Shown piece after piece: positions 31,210-39,372 of a stretch of DNA of 39,372 nucleotides. Source of the stretch: Thermohalobaculum sp964576075 (GTDB lineage Bacteria > Pseudomonadota > Alphaproteobacteria > Rhodobacterales > Rhodobacteraceae); contig CAZNTX010000029.1 in NCBI GenBank assembly GCA_964576075.1, positions 1 through 39,372 of the forward strand, written 5' to 3'. Below the pieces are notes generated by a model. That model did not search any database and had not been told where the DNA came from. It saw only the letters and a program-made list of their open reading frames with translations. The position numbers and the translations under genes were made by a program. Numbering within the stretch: the stretch's first letter is position 1; the number at the start of each line of letters is the position of its first letter.

Positions 31210-31326
31210 GCGCGCCGGGATACGGGCCGCTCACGGGAGGTTTTTCTGCCCCCTGCCCATGCTATGTGCATAATGACGCGATGCGGCGGGGCCCCGCCGC
31301 GCCGGAGAGGAGAGAGGAGTTCGCCA

Positions 31327-33108
31327 GTGCCAAGTCGTTCCCGCGCCCCAGCCCGCCGGTCCCTGGCCGCCGCCTGCCTCGCCGCCTGCCTCGCCTGGCC
31401 GGCCGCGGCGGTGCCCCCCGGCGTCGCCGGCCCCTATCTCGCGGCCGAGCAGGCGGCGCGCCGCGGCGATGTGCGCGAGGCGGCCGAGCGCTACGAGGCG
31501 GCCCTCGCGCGCGACCCCGAGAGCCTGATCCTCGCCGAGCGCGCGCTGCTCAACCGCCTGGCCTCCGGCGGGGTCGACCGGGCCGTCGCCCTCGCGCGCA
31601 AGCTCAACGACACCGACACCCGCCCCGGCGCCCATATGGCCGCGATCACGCTCGCCGCCGACGCGCTCCGCCGCGGCGAGGCGTCCGAAGCGGGGGTGGA
31701 GCTCGAGGGCGAGGAGGCGCAGTCGGGCGGCTTCGTCGGCGTTCTGATGAAGCCCTGGGCGGTCTACGGCACCGGCGAGGCCGCGCTCGCCGAGGAGATG
31801 TTCGCCGCCATCGAGGAGGAGAGCACCGGCGGGCCCGCCGGGCGCTATCTCGCCGCCTTCCATCGCGGGCTCCTGCGCGCGGCGGAGGGCGACGACGAGG
31901 GCGCCGTCGCGGCCTACGAGGCCGCCCGCGAGGATGCCGGCACCGGCACCCGCCGGCTCGTGCGGGCGCTCGGCGTCTCGCTCGCCCGGCTCGACCGGCG
32001 CGAGGAGGCGGGCGAGGTCCTCGCCGAGTGGCTCGGCCAGCGCTATTCCGACCCGCAGATCGCCCGCCTCGCCCGCGAGATCGCGGAGGGCGAGACCCCC
32101 GAGCCCATCGTCGCCGACGCAGCCGAAGGCGCGGCCGAGGTGCTCTACGGCCTCTCCCGCTATATGGTCTCCGGCAACAACCGCCTGATCGGCCTCGGCT
32201 ATCTCCGCCTCGCGACCCATCTGCGCCCGGATTTCACCGATGCCCATCTCCTGATGGCCGAGCAGATGGTGCAGGCCGAGCAATACGCCCTCGCCGTCGA
32301 CTCCTACGACGCGATCCCCGAGGACGCGCCCGAGGCGCTCGATGCGCGCATCGGCCGTGCCGCCGCGCTCGAGGGGGAGGGCGAGATCGAGGCCGCGGTG
32401 CAGGCGCTCCGCGCCGCCGTCGCGCGGTGGCCGAACGAGATCGACTCTCACCGCGCCCTCGGCGACCTCCTGCGCCGCAACTCCCGCTTCGAGGAGGCGG
32501 CGGAGGCCTATGACGGGGCCATCGCGCTCGTCGAGGAGATCGAGAACCGCCACTGGCCGCTGTTCTACCGCCGCGGCATCGCGCTCGAGCGGTCGAGCCA
32601 ATGGGACCGCGCGGAGGCCGATCTCCGCAAGGCGCTGGAGCTCGAACCCGACCAACCCCTCGTCCTCAACTATCTAGGTTATTCCCTCGTCGAGCTCGGC
32701 CGCAATCTCGACGAGGCCAAGCGGATGATCGAGGTCGCCGTCGAGAACCGCCCGGACGACGGCTACATCGTCGACAGCCTCGGCTGGGTGCTCTACCGCC
32801 TCGGCGATTTCGACGGCGCCGTCGAGCATCTCGGCCGCGCGGTGGAGCTGCGCCCGGTCGATCCCGTGATCAACGACCATTACGGCGACGCGCTCTGGAT
32901 GGTCGGCCGCCGCATCGAGGCGGAGTTCCAGTGGCACCGGGCGCTCTCCTTCGACCCCGAGCCCGATCTCGAAGAGCGCATTCTGAAGAAGCTCGATATC
33001 GGGCTCGACGAGGTGCTCGAGGAGGAGGCCGCCGCGGGCAAGGTCACGATCATCGGCCTCGGCGAGCCGGACGCCGCCGAGCCCGGCGCGGACAACGATG
33101 GCGGCTGA
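31327..33108 (+). CDS. Exported tetratricopeptide-repeat protein
   Basis: This 593-residue protein has a signal-like N-terminus (RSLAAACLAACLAWPAAAV) followed by many TPR repeats, clearest at the C-terminal half: ALGDLLRRNSRFEEAAEAYD, ADLRKALELEPDQPLVLNYLG, VDSLGWVLYRLGDFDGAVEHL, and DHYGDALWMVGRRIEAEFQW. TPR arrays form protein-binding scaffolds; here probably in the periplasm, perhaps in envelope assembly (inference). I used GTG at 31327, preceded by GAGGAG at 8-9 bases; ATGs at 31264 and 31273 would add Arg/Pro-rich residues. It overlaps ispE by 11 bp, an arrangement I recognise from other Rhodobacterales. Confidence 0.88.
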   Translation: MPSRSRAPARRSLAAACLAACLAWPAAAVPPGVAGPYLAAEQAARRGDVREAAERYEAALARDPESLILAERALLNRLASGGVDRAVALARKLNDTDTRPGAHMAAITLAADALRRGEASEAGVELEGEEAQSGGFVGVLMKPWAVYGTGEAALAEEMFAAIEEESTGGPAGRYLAAFHRGLLRAAEGDDEGAVAAYEAAREDAGTGTRRLVRALGVSLARLDRREEAGEVLAEWLGQRYSDPQIARLAREIAEGETPEPIVADAAEGAAEVLYGLSRYMVSGNNRLIGLGYLRLATHLRPDFTDAHLLMAEQMVQAEQYALAVDSYDAIPEDAPEALDARIGRAAALEGEGEIEAAVQALRAAVARWPNEIDSHRALGDLLRRNSRFEEAAEAYDGAIALVEEIENRHWPLFYRRGIALERSSQWDRAEADLRKALELEPDQPLVLNYLGYSLVELGRNLDEAKRMIEVAVENRPDDGYIVDSLGWVLYRLGDFDGAVEHLGRAVELRPVDPVINDHYGDALWMVGRRIEAEFQWHRALSFDPEPDLEERILKKLDIGLDEVLEEEAAAGKVTIIGLGEPDAAEPGADNDGG

Positions 33109-34000
33109 GGCGGGGGGCGCGGCCGAGCTCGCCCCCGCCAAGCTCAACCTCTTCCTCCATCTGCGCGGGCGGCGGGCGGACGGCTATCACCTGATCGAGA
33201 GCCTCGTGGTGTTCCCCGCCCTCGGCGACCGGCTGACGGTGGAGGACGGGCCGGGGCTCTCGCTCTCGCTCGCGGGGCCCTTCGGCGACATGCTGCCCTC
33301 GGACGGGGACAACCTCGTCCTCCGCGCCGCAGAGCGCCTCGCCTCGGCCGCCGCCGCCCCCCGCCGCGCCGCGCTCCGGCTCGAGAAGTCGCTGCCGGTC
33401 GCCTCTGGCATCGGCGGCGGCTCGGCGGATGCGGCGGCGGCGCTCCGGCTCCTCGCGCGGCATTGGGTGGTGGCGGTGCCCGAGGGGCTCGCGCTCTCGC
33501 TCGGGGCGGACGTGCCGGTCTGCCTCGCCGCGCGGCCCGCGATCATGACCGGGATCGGCGAGCGGCTCTCCCCCGCGCCCGCGATGCCCGCCGCTGCGGT
33601 GGTGCTCGCCAACCCGATGGTCGCGGTCTCGACGGCGGAGGTGTTCCGCAGCGTCGAGCGGCGCGACTGCCCGCCCGCGAGCCCCGCGCCCCCCGGCGGG
33701 TTCGCCACGCTGGCGGCGCTGGCCGAGTGGCTCGCCGCGCAGCGCAACGATCTGCAGGCCGCGGCCCTCCGCGCCTGCCCGGCGATCGCGGAGGTGCTGG
33801 AGGCGCTGGCGCCCGCGCCCCTGGTGCGGATGTCCGGCTCCGGGGCCACCTGTTTCGCGCTCCACGAGACGCAGCCGCAGGCCGAGGCCGCCGCCGAGCG
33901 GCTCCGCCGCGCGCGCCCCGGCTGGTGGGTGGCCGCGGCCCCCCTTCCGGCGCACCGTCCGGCCCCGGTGGCGCTTGCCACGCCCGCCCCGCCCGGCTAG
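33098..34000 (+). CDS. ispE: 4-diphosphocytidyl-2-C-methyl-D-erythritol kinase
   Basis: This 300-residue GHMP kinase performs the fourth step of the MEP isoprenoid pathway. The start APAKLNLFLHLRGRRADGYH matches IspE. The ATP-binding motif LPVASGIGGGSADAAAAL is near residues 101-118, and a C-terminal MSGSGATCFAL completes the GHMP set. The ATG at 33098 lies 11 bp inside the TPR gene, with coupled translation likely. Its product feeds IPP/DMAPP used by the polyprenyl synthase 0.5 kb further on the opposite strand. Confidence 0.96.
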   Translation: MAAEAGGAAELAPAKLNLFLHLRGRRADGYHLIESLVVFPALGDRLTVEDGPGLSLSLAGPFGDMLPSDGDNLVLRAAERLASAAAAPRRAALRLEKSLPVASGIGGGSADAAAALRLLARHWVVAVPEGLALSLGADVPVCLAARPAIMTGIGERLSPAPAMPAAAVVLANPMVAVSTAEVFRSVERRDCPPASPAPPGGFATLAALAEWLAAQRNDLQAAALRACPAIAEVLEALAPAPLVRMSGSGATCFALHETQPQAEAAAERLRRARPGWWVAAAPLPAHRPAPVALATPAPPG

Positions 34001-34029
34001 GCAGAAGGCTGGCCCATCGGGAGACGCCC

Positions 34030-34509
34030 ATGCCCACGCCGCCGCGCCGCGCGCCCGCCCTCCTCCTCGCCGCCGGCCTCGCCTTGCCCGCCGCCGCGGC
34101 CGAGCCCGATCCGCCGCACCGGCTGATGCTCGCCAACTACCTCAAGGTGATGGGCGCCGTGAACGCGGCGATGGAGGCCGAGAGCGAGTTCGCCGTCGCC
34201 CGCGCCGCCGCCGACGAGCGGGGCATGCACGACGCCGCGAGCGCCGGCATGGCGAGCCTCCTCGCCGCGGCCTATTGGTCGGCGGTGCTCGACGAGCAGG
34301 TGACGCCGGAGAACACCTCCCAAGAGATCGACGACGACGTGACCGAGCTGCGCGTCACCATCGTCGGCGTCTATCAGCGCCTCCTGCCTCTCGTGATCGA
34401 GAACGATCTCGAGGAGATCGGCCGCCGGCTCGACGGCTCGCAGGACACGCTGAACGACATCTTCGCGATCACCCACCGGATCTGGGACCGGATCGGCCCG
34501 CAGCGGTGA
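34030..34509 (+). CDS. Small exported protein, unknown function
   Basis: This 159-residue protein has a signal peptide (MPTPPRRAPALLLAAGLALPAAAAE). The mature part is helical and acidic, with an alternating hydrophobic pattern (SLLAAAYWSAVLDEQV, VTELRVTIVGVYQRLLPLVI) and no Cys. No family is recognised. The ATG at 34030 follows GGGAGACGCCC. It lies 29 bp after ispE on the same strand and tail-to-tail (3 bp) with the polyprenyl synthase gene. Probably periplasmic. Confidence 0.75.
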   Translation: MPTPPRRAPALLLAAGLALPAAAAEPDPPHRLMLANYLKVMGAVNAAMEAESEFAVARAAADERGMHDAASAGMASLLAAAYWSAVLDEQVTPENTSQEIDDDVTELRVTIVGVYQRLLPLVIENDLEEIGRRLDGSQDTLNDIFAITHRIWDRIGPQR

Positions 34510-34512
34510 GCC

Positions 34513-35526
34513 TCAGCTCACCCGGTCGGTGACGAAGCGGGCGATCTCGGTCAATGCCCGGCGCATCTCGCTCTCGGGGAACACCTCGAGCGCCCCGGTG
34601 GCCGAGGCGATATGGGCGCGCGCGGCGGCGAGCGTGTCCTCGAGCGCGCGGGTGCGGCGCAGCTCCGCCATCGCCGTCTCGAGATCGCCCTCGCGCTGCT
34701 CGCCCTTGGCGACGGTGCGGGTCCAGAACTCCCGCATCTCCGGTCCGCCGCGCTCGACGGCGAGGATGACCGGCATGGTCACCTTCCCCTCGCGGAAATC
34801 GTCGCCCACATTCTTGCCGAGGGCCGCGGCGGTCCCGCCATAGTCGAGCACGTCGTCGGCGAGCTGGAAGGCCATGCCGAGCCCGTCGCCATAGGCCCGG
34901 AGCGCCTGGACCTTCGCCTCCTCGACGCCCGCGATCACGCCGCCCACCTCCGTCGCCGCGGCGAAGAGGGCGGCGGTCTTGCCCTGGATCACCTTCGAAT
35001 AGCGCCCGAGATCGGTGCCGAGATCGTGCGCCGTGGTGAGCTGGAGCACTTCGCCCTCGGCGATCACGGCGGAGGCGTTGGACAGGATGTCGAGCACCCG
35101 CAGCGAGCCGCACTCCACCATCAGCTGGAAGGCGCGGGCGAAGAGATAGTCGCCCACGAGCACGCTCGACTTGTTGTCCCAAAGGATGTTGGCGGTGGCG
35201 CGCCCGCGGCGCTTGGCGCTCTCGTCGACCACGTCGTCGTGCAGCAGCGTCGCGGTGTGGATGAACTCCACCACGGCGGCGAGGCGGATATGGTCCTCGC
35301 CCTCGTAGTCGCAGAGCCGGGCCGCGGCGAGGGTGAGGATCGGGCGCAGCCGCTTGCCGCCGGCCTCGATCAGATGCGCCGAGATCGCCGGGATGCGGGG
35401 CGCATGCTCGGAGGCCATGCGCTCGCGGATCAGCGCGTTGACCGCGCCGAGCTCGTCGCTCACGAGTGCCTGGAGCGCCTCGAAGGGCGCGGTCGCCGGC
35501 TCTGGCCGGGTCTCGGGAAGGCTCAT
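34513..35526 (-). CDS. All-trans polyprenyl diphosphate synthase (ubiquinone side chain)
   Basis: This 337-residue trans-prenyltransferase adds isopentenyl units to make an octa- to decaprenyl chain for ubiquinone. The first aspartate-rich motif is HDDVVDESAKRRG (Asp97, Asp98, Asp101), and the second is LADDVLDYGG (Asp224, Asp225, Asp228). GGKRLRP near residue 57 binds diphosphate. Residues just before the first motif (EFIHTATLLHDD) have small side chains, consistent with long products. Decaprenyl (DdsA) is usual in Rhodobacterales, but chain length cannot be read with certainty, so I give no symbol. The ATG at 35526 is divergent from the DUF2007 gene by 96 bp. Confidence 0.93.
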   Translation of the reverse strand: MSLPETRPEPATAPFEALQALVSDELGAVNALIRERMASEHAPRIPAISAHLIEAGGKRLRPILTLAAARLCDYEGEDHIRLAAVVEFIHTATLLHDDVVDESAKRRGRATANILWDNKSSVLVGDYLFARAFQLMVECGSLRVLDILSNASAVIAEGEVLQLTTAHDLGTDLGRYSKVIQGKTAALFAAATEVGGVIAGVEEAKVQALRAYGDGLGMAFQLADDVLDYGGTAAALGKNVGDDFREGKVTMPVILAVERGGPEMREFWTRTVAKGEQREGDLETAMAELRRTRALEDTLAAARAHIASATGALEVFPESEMRRALTEIARFVTDRVS

Positions 35527-35622
35527 GGGGCTCCCACCTCTCGTGCTCGGGGCCGGCTCTGGGCCGGGCGGGCCCGCCGGCCCCCCTCGACCGCGGCGCC
35601 GCGGCACGCTATCGGTCGGACC

Positions 35623-35853
35623 ATGCGGGAGCTCTTGCGCACCACCGACCCGACCCTCGTGCCCTTCGCCCAGGCTTTGCTGTCCGGCGAGGATATAGAC
35701 TGCGTGGTGCTGGACGTAAACATGAGCATCCTGGAGGGCAGCCTCGGCATCTTGCCGCGGCGCGTCATGGTGGCCGAGCGCGATCTCTACCGCGCGCGCC
35801 GGGTGCTGATCGACAACGGCATCGAGCCCTATGACGGAGAGGACTGGCTGTGA
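35623..35853 (+). CDS. DUF2007 small protein (putative signal transducing)
   Basis: This 76-residue protein matches DUF2007: MRELLRTTDPTLVPFAQALL, then an E-x-I-D-C strand, SILEGSLGILPRR, and a final RRVLIDNGIEPY. These proteins are compact ferredoxin-like folds of unknown role, sometimes labelled as signal-transducing because of PII-like shape. Start ATG at 35623. The stop overlaps the GTG start of the methyltransferase by four bases, which itself overlaps the M20 gene, so three genes form one coupled operon. Confidence 0.88.
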   Translation: MRELLRTTDPTLVPFAQALLSGEDIDCVVLDVNMSILEGSLGILPRRVMVAERDLYRARRVLIDNGIEPYDGEDWL

Positions 35854-36617
35854 CCGCCGCGGAGCTGACCGAGGACGCGCTCCTCGGCGGCCGGGTGCGG
35901 CTCCTGCAGCCGCGGGTGGGCTACCGCGCGGCGACGGACCCGGTGCTGCTCGCCGCGGCGGTGGCGGCCCGGCCGGGCGAGCGGGTGCTCGAGCTCGGCT
36001 GCGGGGCGGGGGCGGCGCTCCTCTGCCTCGCCGCCCGGGTGCCGGGGCTCGCGCTCCACGGGCTCGAGATCCAGCCCGCCTATCTCGCGCTCGCCCGCAA
36101 GAACGCCGCCCGCGCCGGCCTCGACGCCACGCTCTGGGAGGGCGATGTGGCGGCCCCGCCGCGGGGCCTGCGCGCGCTCGCCTTCGACCATGCGATGATG
36201 AACCCGCCCTATCACCCGGCGGATCATCTCGGCTCCCCGGTGCCGGAGCGCGACCTTGCGCACAGGGGCGGCGCGCTCGCGCCCTGGGTCGACACCGCGC
36301 TCGCGCGGCTGCGCCCCGGCGGGCGGCTCTGGGCGATCCAGCGCGCCGAGCGGCTGCCGGAACTCCTCGCCGCCCTCGGCGCGCGCGCCGGAGAGATCAC
36401 GGTGAAGCCCCTCGCCGCCCGGGCGGGGCGCGAGGCCAAGCGCGTCCTCCTCGCTGCGCGCAAGGGGAGCCGCGGGCCCTTCCGCCTCGCCGCCCCTCTG
36501 ATCCTCCACGAGGGGCCCGCCCATCTCGCCGACCGCGACGACTTCACCGCAGAGGCCCGCGCGATCCTGCGCGACGCGGCGCCCCTCGCCCTCGCCGCCT
36601 CAGGAGACCCGCGATGA
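35850..36617 (+). CDS. TrmN6-like adenine-N6 methyltransferase
   Basis: This 255-residue SAM-dependent methyltransferase has motif I VLELGCGAGAAL (about residues 47-58) and the N6-adenine motif NPPY (118-121). Residues TEDALLGGRVRLLQPRVGYR near the start are the typical N-terminus of the tRNA1(Val) A37 N6-methyltransferase (TrmN6/YfiC) group. The target tRNA is inferred from family only. The GTG start at 35850 overlaps the DUF2007 stop; its own stop overlaps the next ATG (ATGA). Confidence 0.87.
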   Translation: MTAAELTEDALLGGRVRLLQPRVGYRAATDPVLLAAAVAARPGERVLELGCGAGAALLCLAARVPGLALHGLEIQPAYLALARKNAARAGLDATLWEGDVAAPPRGLRALAFDHAMMNPPYHPADHLGSPVPERDLAHRGGALAPWVDTALARLRPGGRLWAIQRAERLPELLAALGARAGEITVKPLAARAGREAKRVLLAARKGSRGPFRLAAPLILHEGPAHLADRDDFTAEARAILRDAAPLALAASGDPR

Positions 36618-37789
36618 CCGATCCGCTGCCGAACTCCATCGCCGCCATGGCCGACGACCTCGCCCTCTGGCGGCGCGACTTCCACGCCCATCCCGAACTC
36701 GGCTACGAGGAGCACCGCACCGCCGCGCGCGTCGCCGAGCTTCTCCAGAGCTTCGGCCTCGACGAGGTGGCGACCGGGATCGGCGGGACCGGCGTCGTCG
36801 GCGTCCTCCACGGCCATGGCGGCGCGGGCGGCCCGGCCATCATGCTCCGCGCCGATATGGACGCGCTGCCGATCGAGGAGCGCACCGGGGTGCCGCACGC
36901 CTCGACCTATCCCGGCAAGATGCATGCCTGCGGCCATGACGGGCACACGACCATGCTCCTCGGCGCCGCCCGCCATCTCGCGGAGACCCGGCGCTTCGCG
37001 GGCACCGTCTATTTCTGCTTCCAGCCCGCGGAGGAGAACGGCGCGGGCGCGGCCGCGATGCTGCGCGACGGGCTCTTCGAGCGCTTCCCGCCGCGCGCGG
37101 TCTACGGGATGCACAACTGGCCGGGCCTCGAGATCGGGCGCATGGCGATCACCGAGGGCCCGGTCTTCGCCCGCGCGGACAGCTTCCGCATCGAGATCCG
37201 CGGGCAGGGCGGGCACGGGGCCGAGCCCCATGCCGCGCGCGACCCGCTGCTCGCCGGCGCCCATCTCGTGAGCGAGCTGCAGATGGTGGTCAGCCGCTGC
37301 ATCGACCCGCGCCACCCCGCGGTCGTCTCCGTCTGCGCGTTCGAATCGGGCGACACGCACAACGTCATCCCGGAGCGCGCGGCCTTGCGCGGCACCACCC
37401 GGTGCTATTCCGAAACCGTCGCCGAGGAGCTCCACGCCGCCATCGCCCGGCTGTGTCACGGCGTCGCGGCGGGGCACGGGGTGGAGATCGCCTTCGAGCC
37501 CGACCCCGAGATCGACCCGCCGACCGTCAACGACCCCTCGGAGGCGCGCTTCGCCCATGCTGTGATGGCCGAGCTCCTCGGCGAGGAGGCGGCGATCCTC
37601 GGCCACCCCCCCGCCATGGTGGCCGAGGATTTCGCCTATCTCGCCCAGGCCGTCCCCGGCGCCTACGCGATCATCGGCAATGGCGAGGGGCCGCCGCTCC
37701 ACCATCCGGCCTACGAGTTCGACGACCGCGCCGCGCCCTACGGCGTCGCCTACTGGGTCCGCCTCGCCGAGCGCGCGCTGCCCTTGTGA
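36614..37789 (+). CDS. M20-family amidohydrolase (hippurate hydrolase-like)
   Basis: This 391-residue metallo-amidohydrolase contains RRDFHAHPELGYEE at the start, DMDALPI, HACGHDGHT with metal-binding Cys and His, FQPAEENGAG with the catalytic Glu, and GQGGHGAEPHAARDP in the lid domain. This is the pattern of the M20D subfamily (hippurate, N-acetyl-amino acid and IAA-amino acid hydrolases). The natural N-acyl amino acid substrate is unknown. The ATG at 36614 overlaps the previous stop. It ends the DUF2007-methyltransferase-M20 operon. Confidence 0.93.
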   Translation: MTDPLPNSIAAMADDLALWRRDFHAHPELGYEEHRTAARVAELLQSFGLDEVATGIGGTGVVGVLHGHGGAGGPAIMLRADMDALPIEERTGVPHASTYPGKMHACGHDGHTTMLLGAARHLAETRRFAGTVYFCFQPAEENGAGAAAMLRDGLFERFPPRAVYGMHNWPGLEIGRMAITEGPVFARADSFRIEIRGQGGHGAEPHAARDPLLAGAHLVSELQMVVSRCIDPRHPAVVSVCAFESGDTHNVIPERAALRGTTRCYSETVAEELHAAIARLCHGVAAGHGVEIAFEPDPEIDPPTVNDPSEARFAHAVMAELLGEEAAILGHPPAMVAEDFAYLAQAVPGAYAIIGNGEGPPLHHPAYEFDDRAAPYGVAYWVRLAERALPL

Positions 37790-37890
37790 CGGCGCGACGA
37801 CGACGCCGCGACCTTTCGGCAAATTGGACGTGACAACACCGCGATCGGCTGTTGGAGTGGGGGGACGAACCCACGCCAAAGGAGGCAGCC

Positions 37891-38064
37891 ATGACCTTGA
37901 CGTCTCACATCAGCTCCCTTCGCGAGAAGCACGCCATCCTCGATCGCAAGATCCAGGAGGCCACGCGCCGCCCCGCGACGGACGAGACCGAGCTCACGGC
38001 GCTGAAGCGGCAGAAGCTGCAGATCAAGGAGGAGATCGAACGGCTGAGCTCCGGCGTGCACTGA
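37891..38064 (+). CDS. DUF465 (YdcH family) small coiled-coil protein
   Basis: This 57-residue protein of DUF465 type has the pattern SLREKHAILDRKIQEA and a second helix LKRQKLQIKEEIERL, forming a helical hairpin. Function unknown; common as single small genes in alphaproteobacteria. AAAGGAGG lies seven bases before the ATG, and an intrinsic terminator lies just after the gene (38091-38117), so it is probably a separate transcript. Confidence 0.93.
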   Translation: MTLTSHISSLREKHAILDRKIQEATRRPATDETELTALKRQKLQIKEEIERLSSGVH

Positions 38065-38090
38065 CCGCCGAGGCCCCGCCGAGGACGCCT

Positions 38091-38117
38091 CCGCCCGGTC
38101 TCGGGCGGGGGCTTTTT
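38091..38117 (+). terminator. Intrinsic terminator after DUF465 gene
   Basis: The stem CCGCCCG / CGGGCGG with a 4-nt loop (GTCT) is followed by GGGC and TTTTT. It is positioned 27 bp after the DUF465 stop on the plus strand, and could also slow transcripts from the convergent amidotransferase gene. Confidence 0.8.
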
Positions 38118-38129
38118 CATGCCCGGCGC

Positions 38130-38864
38130 TCAGGCGGCCGCGGCCGCGCGATAGGCCCCGACGGCGCTGATCGCCCAGCGCGCGAAGGCCGCGTTGTCGA
38201 CCGGCCCGCCGATGCTGGCGATCCCGGCCGCCGCGACCGGCTCCGGGATCACCCCGCTCCGGCGCTCGATCAGGTCGCGCGCATAGGCCGCCTCGAACTC
38301 CGGATGCGGCTGGATCGAGATCGCCCAGGGCGCCTCCGGATCGCCATAGGCGAGCATCGCGATGGGGCAGAACGCGCTCCGCGCGAGCAGCGTCGTCCCC
38401 TCCGGCGCGCGTGTCACCTGGTCCTGGTGCATGGCGTGGAAGCTGAGGGTCGCGGGCGCGTCGGCCATCCAGCCCGGGCGGACGAGCGTCTCGTAGGCAT
38501 GGACGCCGCAGCCCCAGCCCGCCGCAGCCTTTTCCGCCCGCCCGCCGAAGGCCTGCGCGAGCACCTGATGGCCGAAGCAGATGCCGACGATCGGCCGTCC
38601 CGCCCCCCGCGCGGCGCGCAAGAACGCCTCGAGCGGCGCGATCCAACCTTCCGGATCGTAGACCCCATGGCGCGAGCCGGTGATCACCCAGGCATCCGCC
38701 GCCTCCGGGGCCTCCGGCAGCACGCCTTCGACGACGGGCACGGTGACGAACTCCGCCTCTGGCGCGGCCGCTCGAAACAGCCGCTCCATCATCGGAGGAT
38801 ACTGGCCGTATCGTTCGGCGAGCGCCGCGTTGACCCGGCCGGTCTCGAGAATTCCGATGCGCAT
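38130..38864 (-). CDS. Class I glutamine amidotransferase-like protein
   Basis: This 244-residue protein has the class I GATase fold: nucleophile Cys96 in GICFGHQ, His187 and Glu189 in IQPHPEFE, giving a complete triad. VITGSRHGVYD is the oxyanion-strand region. Stand-alone proteins of this type hydrolyse glutamine or gamma-glutamyl compounds (GMP-synthase-like or gamma-glutamyl-GABA hydrolase-like); the substrate is not decided by sequence. The ATG at 38864 is convergent with DUF465 across the terminator. Confidence 0.88.
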   Translation of the reverse strand: MRIGILETGRVNAALAERYGQYPPMMERLFRAAAPEAEFVTVPVVEGVLPEAPEAADAWVITGSRHGVYDPEGWIAPLEAFLRAARGAGRPIVGICFGHQVLAQAFGGRAEKAAAGWGCGVHAYETLVRPGWMADAPATLSFHAMHQDQVTRAPEGTTLLARSAFCPIAMLAYGDPEAPWAISIQPHPEFEAAYARDLIERRSGVIPEPVAAAGIASIGGPVDNAAFARWAISAVGAYRAAAAA

Positions 38865-39372
38865 GGCAGCCCTCCTTCGCCCGATGGCCGATATAGGCGC
38901 CCGGCCCTCGAGGCGGAACCGCCCAAGCCGGCGGCCGTCCCCCAGCCGGGCGGTCCGGCGCTCCCTCGGCCGGCATGCTCGGGCCGGCGCTGGGTCGGAT
39001 AGTCGGTCGCGGGTCCGGACGGCGCGCCTGCAGGTTCGGCTCCGGCGGAGGGGCCGCAGGAGCCGAGCCGGTTGGCGCCGGTCCAGTCGGCGCCAACCGG
39101 CTCTGCGGATCCTGCGTCCGCCCCCCGCCCCGGTGCAGTGTCGGCTGCGGGAGCGGCATCGCCCAGATCCCCTGCGCTGCGTCTCCCCGGGTCCAGGGAC
39201 GCCGACCGCCGGGACCCGCGAGCCTGAGGGGGCGTCCCCTCAGCCGCCTGCCCAGCCGGCAAAGGGCCGAGCCGTCACCGCCTGCGTTCCCGAGGCCGTA
39301 GCCCCTTGATCACCGGGGGCGGCGGAACGGACCGTTTGGCCGGGCGGCGGGCTTGGCTGGGCGCTGCGGGGC
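38865..39372. other. Gene-free right end of window
   Basis: No convincing gene is seen in these 508 bp; open frames are long-frame noise from GC bias. It contains one strong hairpin (39065-39103). No copy of the 52-nt-loop repeat is present. A gene outside the window may begin beyond the end. Confidence 0.5.
39065..39103. repeat. 16-bp perfect hairpin
   Basis: The arms GAGCCGGTTGGCGCCG (39065-39080) and CGGCGCCAACCGGCTC (39088-39103) surround the 7-nt loop GTCCAGT. No T-tract follows. Stem and loop sizes resemble the hairpin after gcdH (14 bp, 7-nt loop) but the sequence is different. Confidence 0.75.

Noticed and set aside
31264..31326. ATG starts of the TPR protein at 31264 and 31273
   Set aside because: They add Arg/Pro-rich residues ahead of the signal peptide; the GTG at 31327 has a well-spaced ribosome site.
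1..39372. CRISPR array, prophage, restriction or toxin-antitoxin genes
   Set aside because: No regularly spaced repeats and no phage structural, nuclease or toxin family motifs were found; the ankyrin/coiled-coil pair is the only accessory-looking cassette.

Overview
The window is about 39.4 kb of very GC-rich DNA, clearly above 70 % G+C by eye. Gene content points to an alphaproteobacterium, most likely the Rhodobacterales. The marker arrangements are a divergent irr / fabA-fabB-fabI block, two IalB-family proteins, a TPR protein overlapping ispE, and a decaprenyl/octaprenyl synthase next to DUF2007 and a TrmN6-like methyltransferase. Genes are tightly packed, many start codons overlap the previous stop (GTGA or ATGA), and GTG and TTG starts are common. 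I see no tRNA, rRNA or CRISPR array. A run of 100 N (16402-16501) marks an assembly join.

Layout. 192-2812 (+): an LpxD-type acyltransferase, a dedicated acyl carrier protein and a FabF-type ketosynthase. 2813-4115: two hairpin repeats, an IalB-family gene (-), and a gene-free stretch with two minus-strand terminators. 4116-6759 (+): an APH-like phosphotransferase and methylmalonate-semialdehyde dehydrogenase. 6866-9746 (-): a small membrane protein, ExbB, two ExbDs and a TonB-like protein that lacks the TonB C-terminal domain. 9880-13492 (+): glutaryl-CoA dehydrogenase, a class III CoA-transferase (together a likely glutarate route) and a DMT exporter. 13497-15105 (-): an ECF sigma factor overlapping an R. 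etli-type asparaginase. 15296-16204 (+): a second IalB-like protein and an unknown protein. 16205-17185: hairpin repeats, the N gap and a decayed IS110-type transposase. 17186-19763: a D-2-hydroxyacid dehydrogenase, an SH3-like envelope protein and a PAS protein. 19878-23085: irr (-) and fabA-fabB-fabI (+).

23436-28293 (-): a conserved unknown protein, a zincin-like protein, two small Ala/Pro-tailed membrane proteins, a P-loop kinase, rlmN, and a coiled-coil membrane protein. The last is paired with a secreted ankyrin-repeat protein (28275-29213), and the pair looks like accessory DNA. 29354-31209 (+): phaE-phaC, a two-subunit class III polyhydroxyalkanoate synthase. 31327-34509 (+): TPR protein, ispE and a small exported protein. 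34513-35526 (-): polyprenyl diphosphate synthase. 35623-38064 (+): DUF2007, methyltransferase, M20 amidohydrolase and DUF465. 38130-38864 (-): a class I glutamine amidotransferase.

The most unusual signal is a dispersed family of long hairpin elements, with at least five copies at 1-72, 2818-2937, 2979-3074, 16232-16341 and 17071-17163. Each has long complementary arms around a 51-52 nt loop. The loop starts with a C-rich CCACCCACCC-type block and ends in a run of C. Arm sequences differ between copies while staying self-complementary. Four of the five lie between the 3' ends of convergent genes, and two of those bracket the IS110 remnant.
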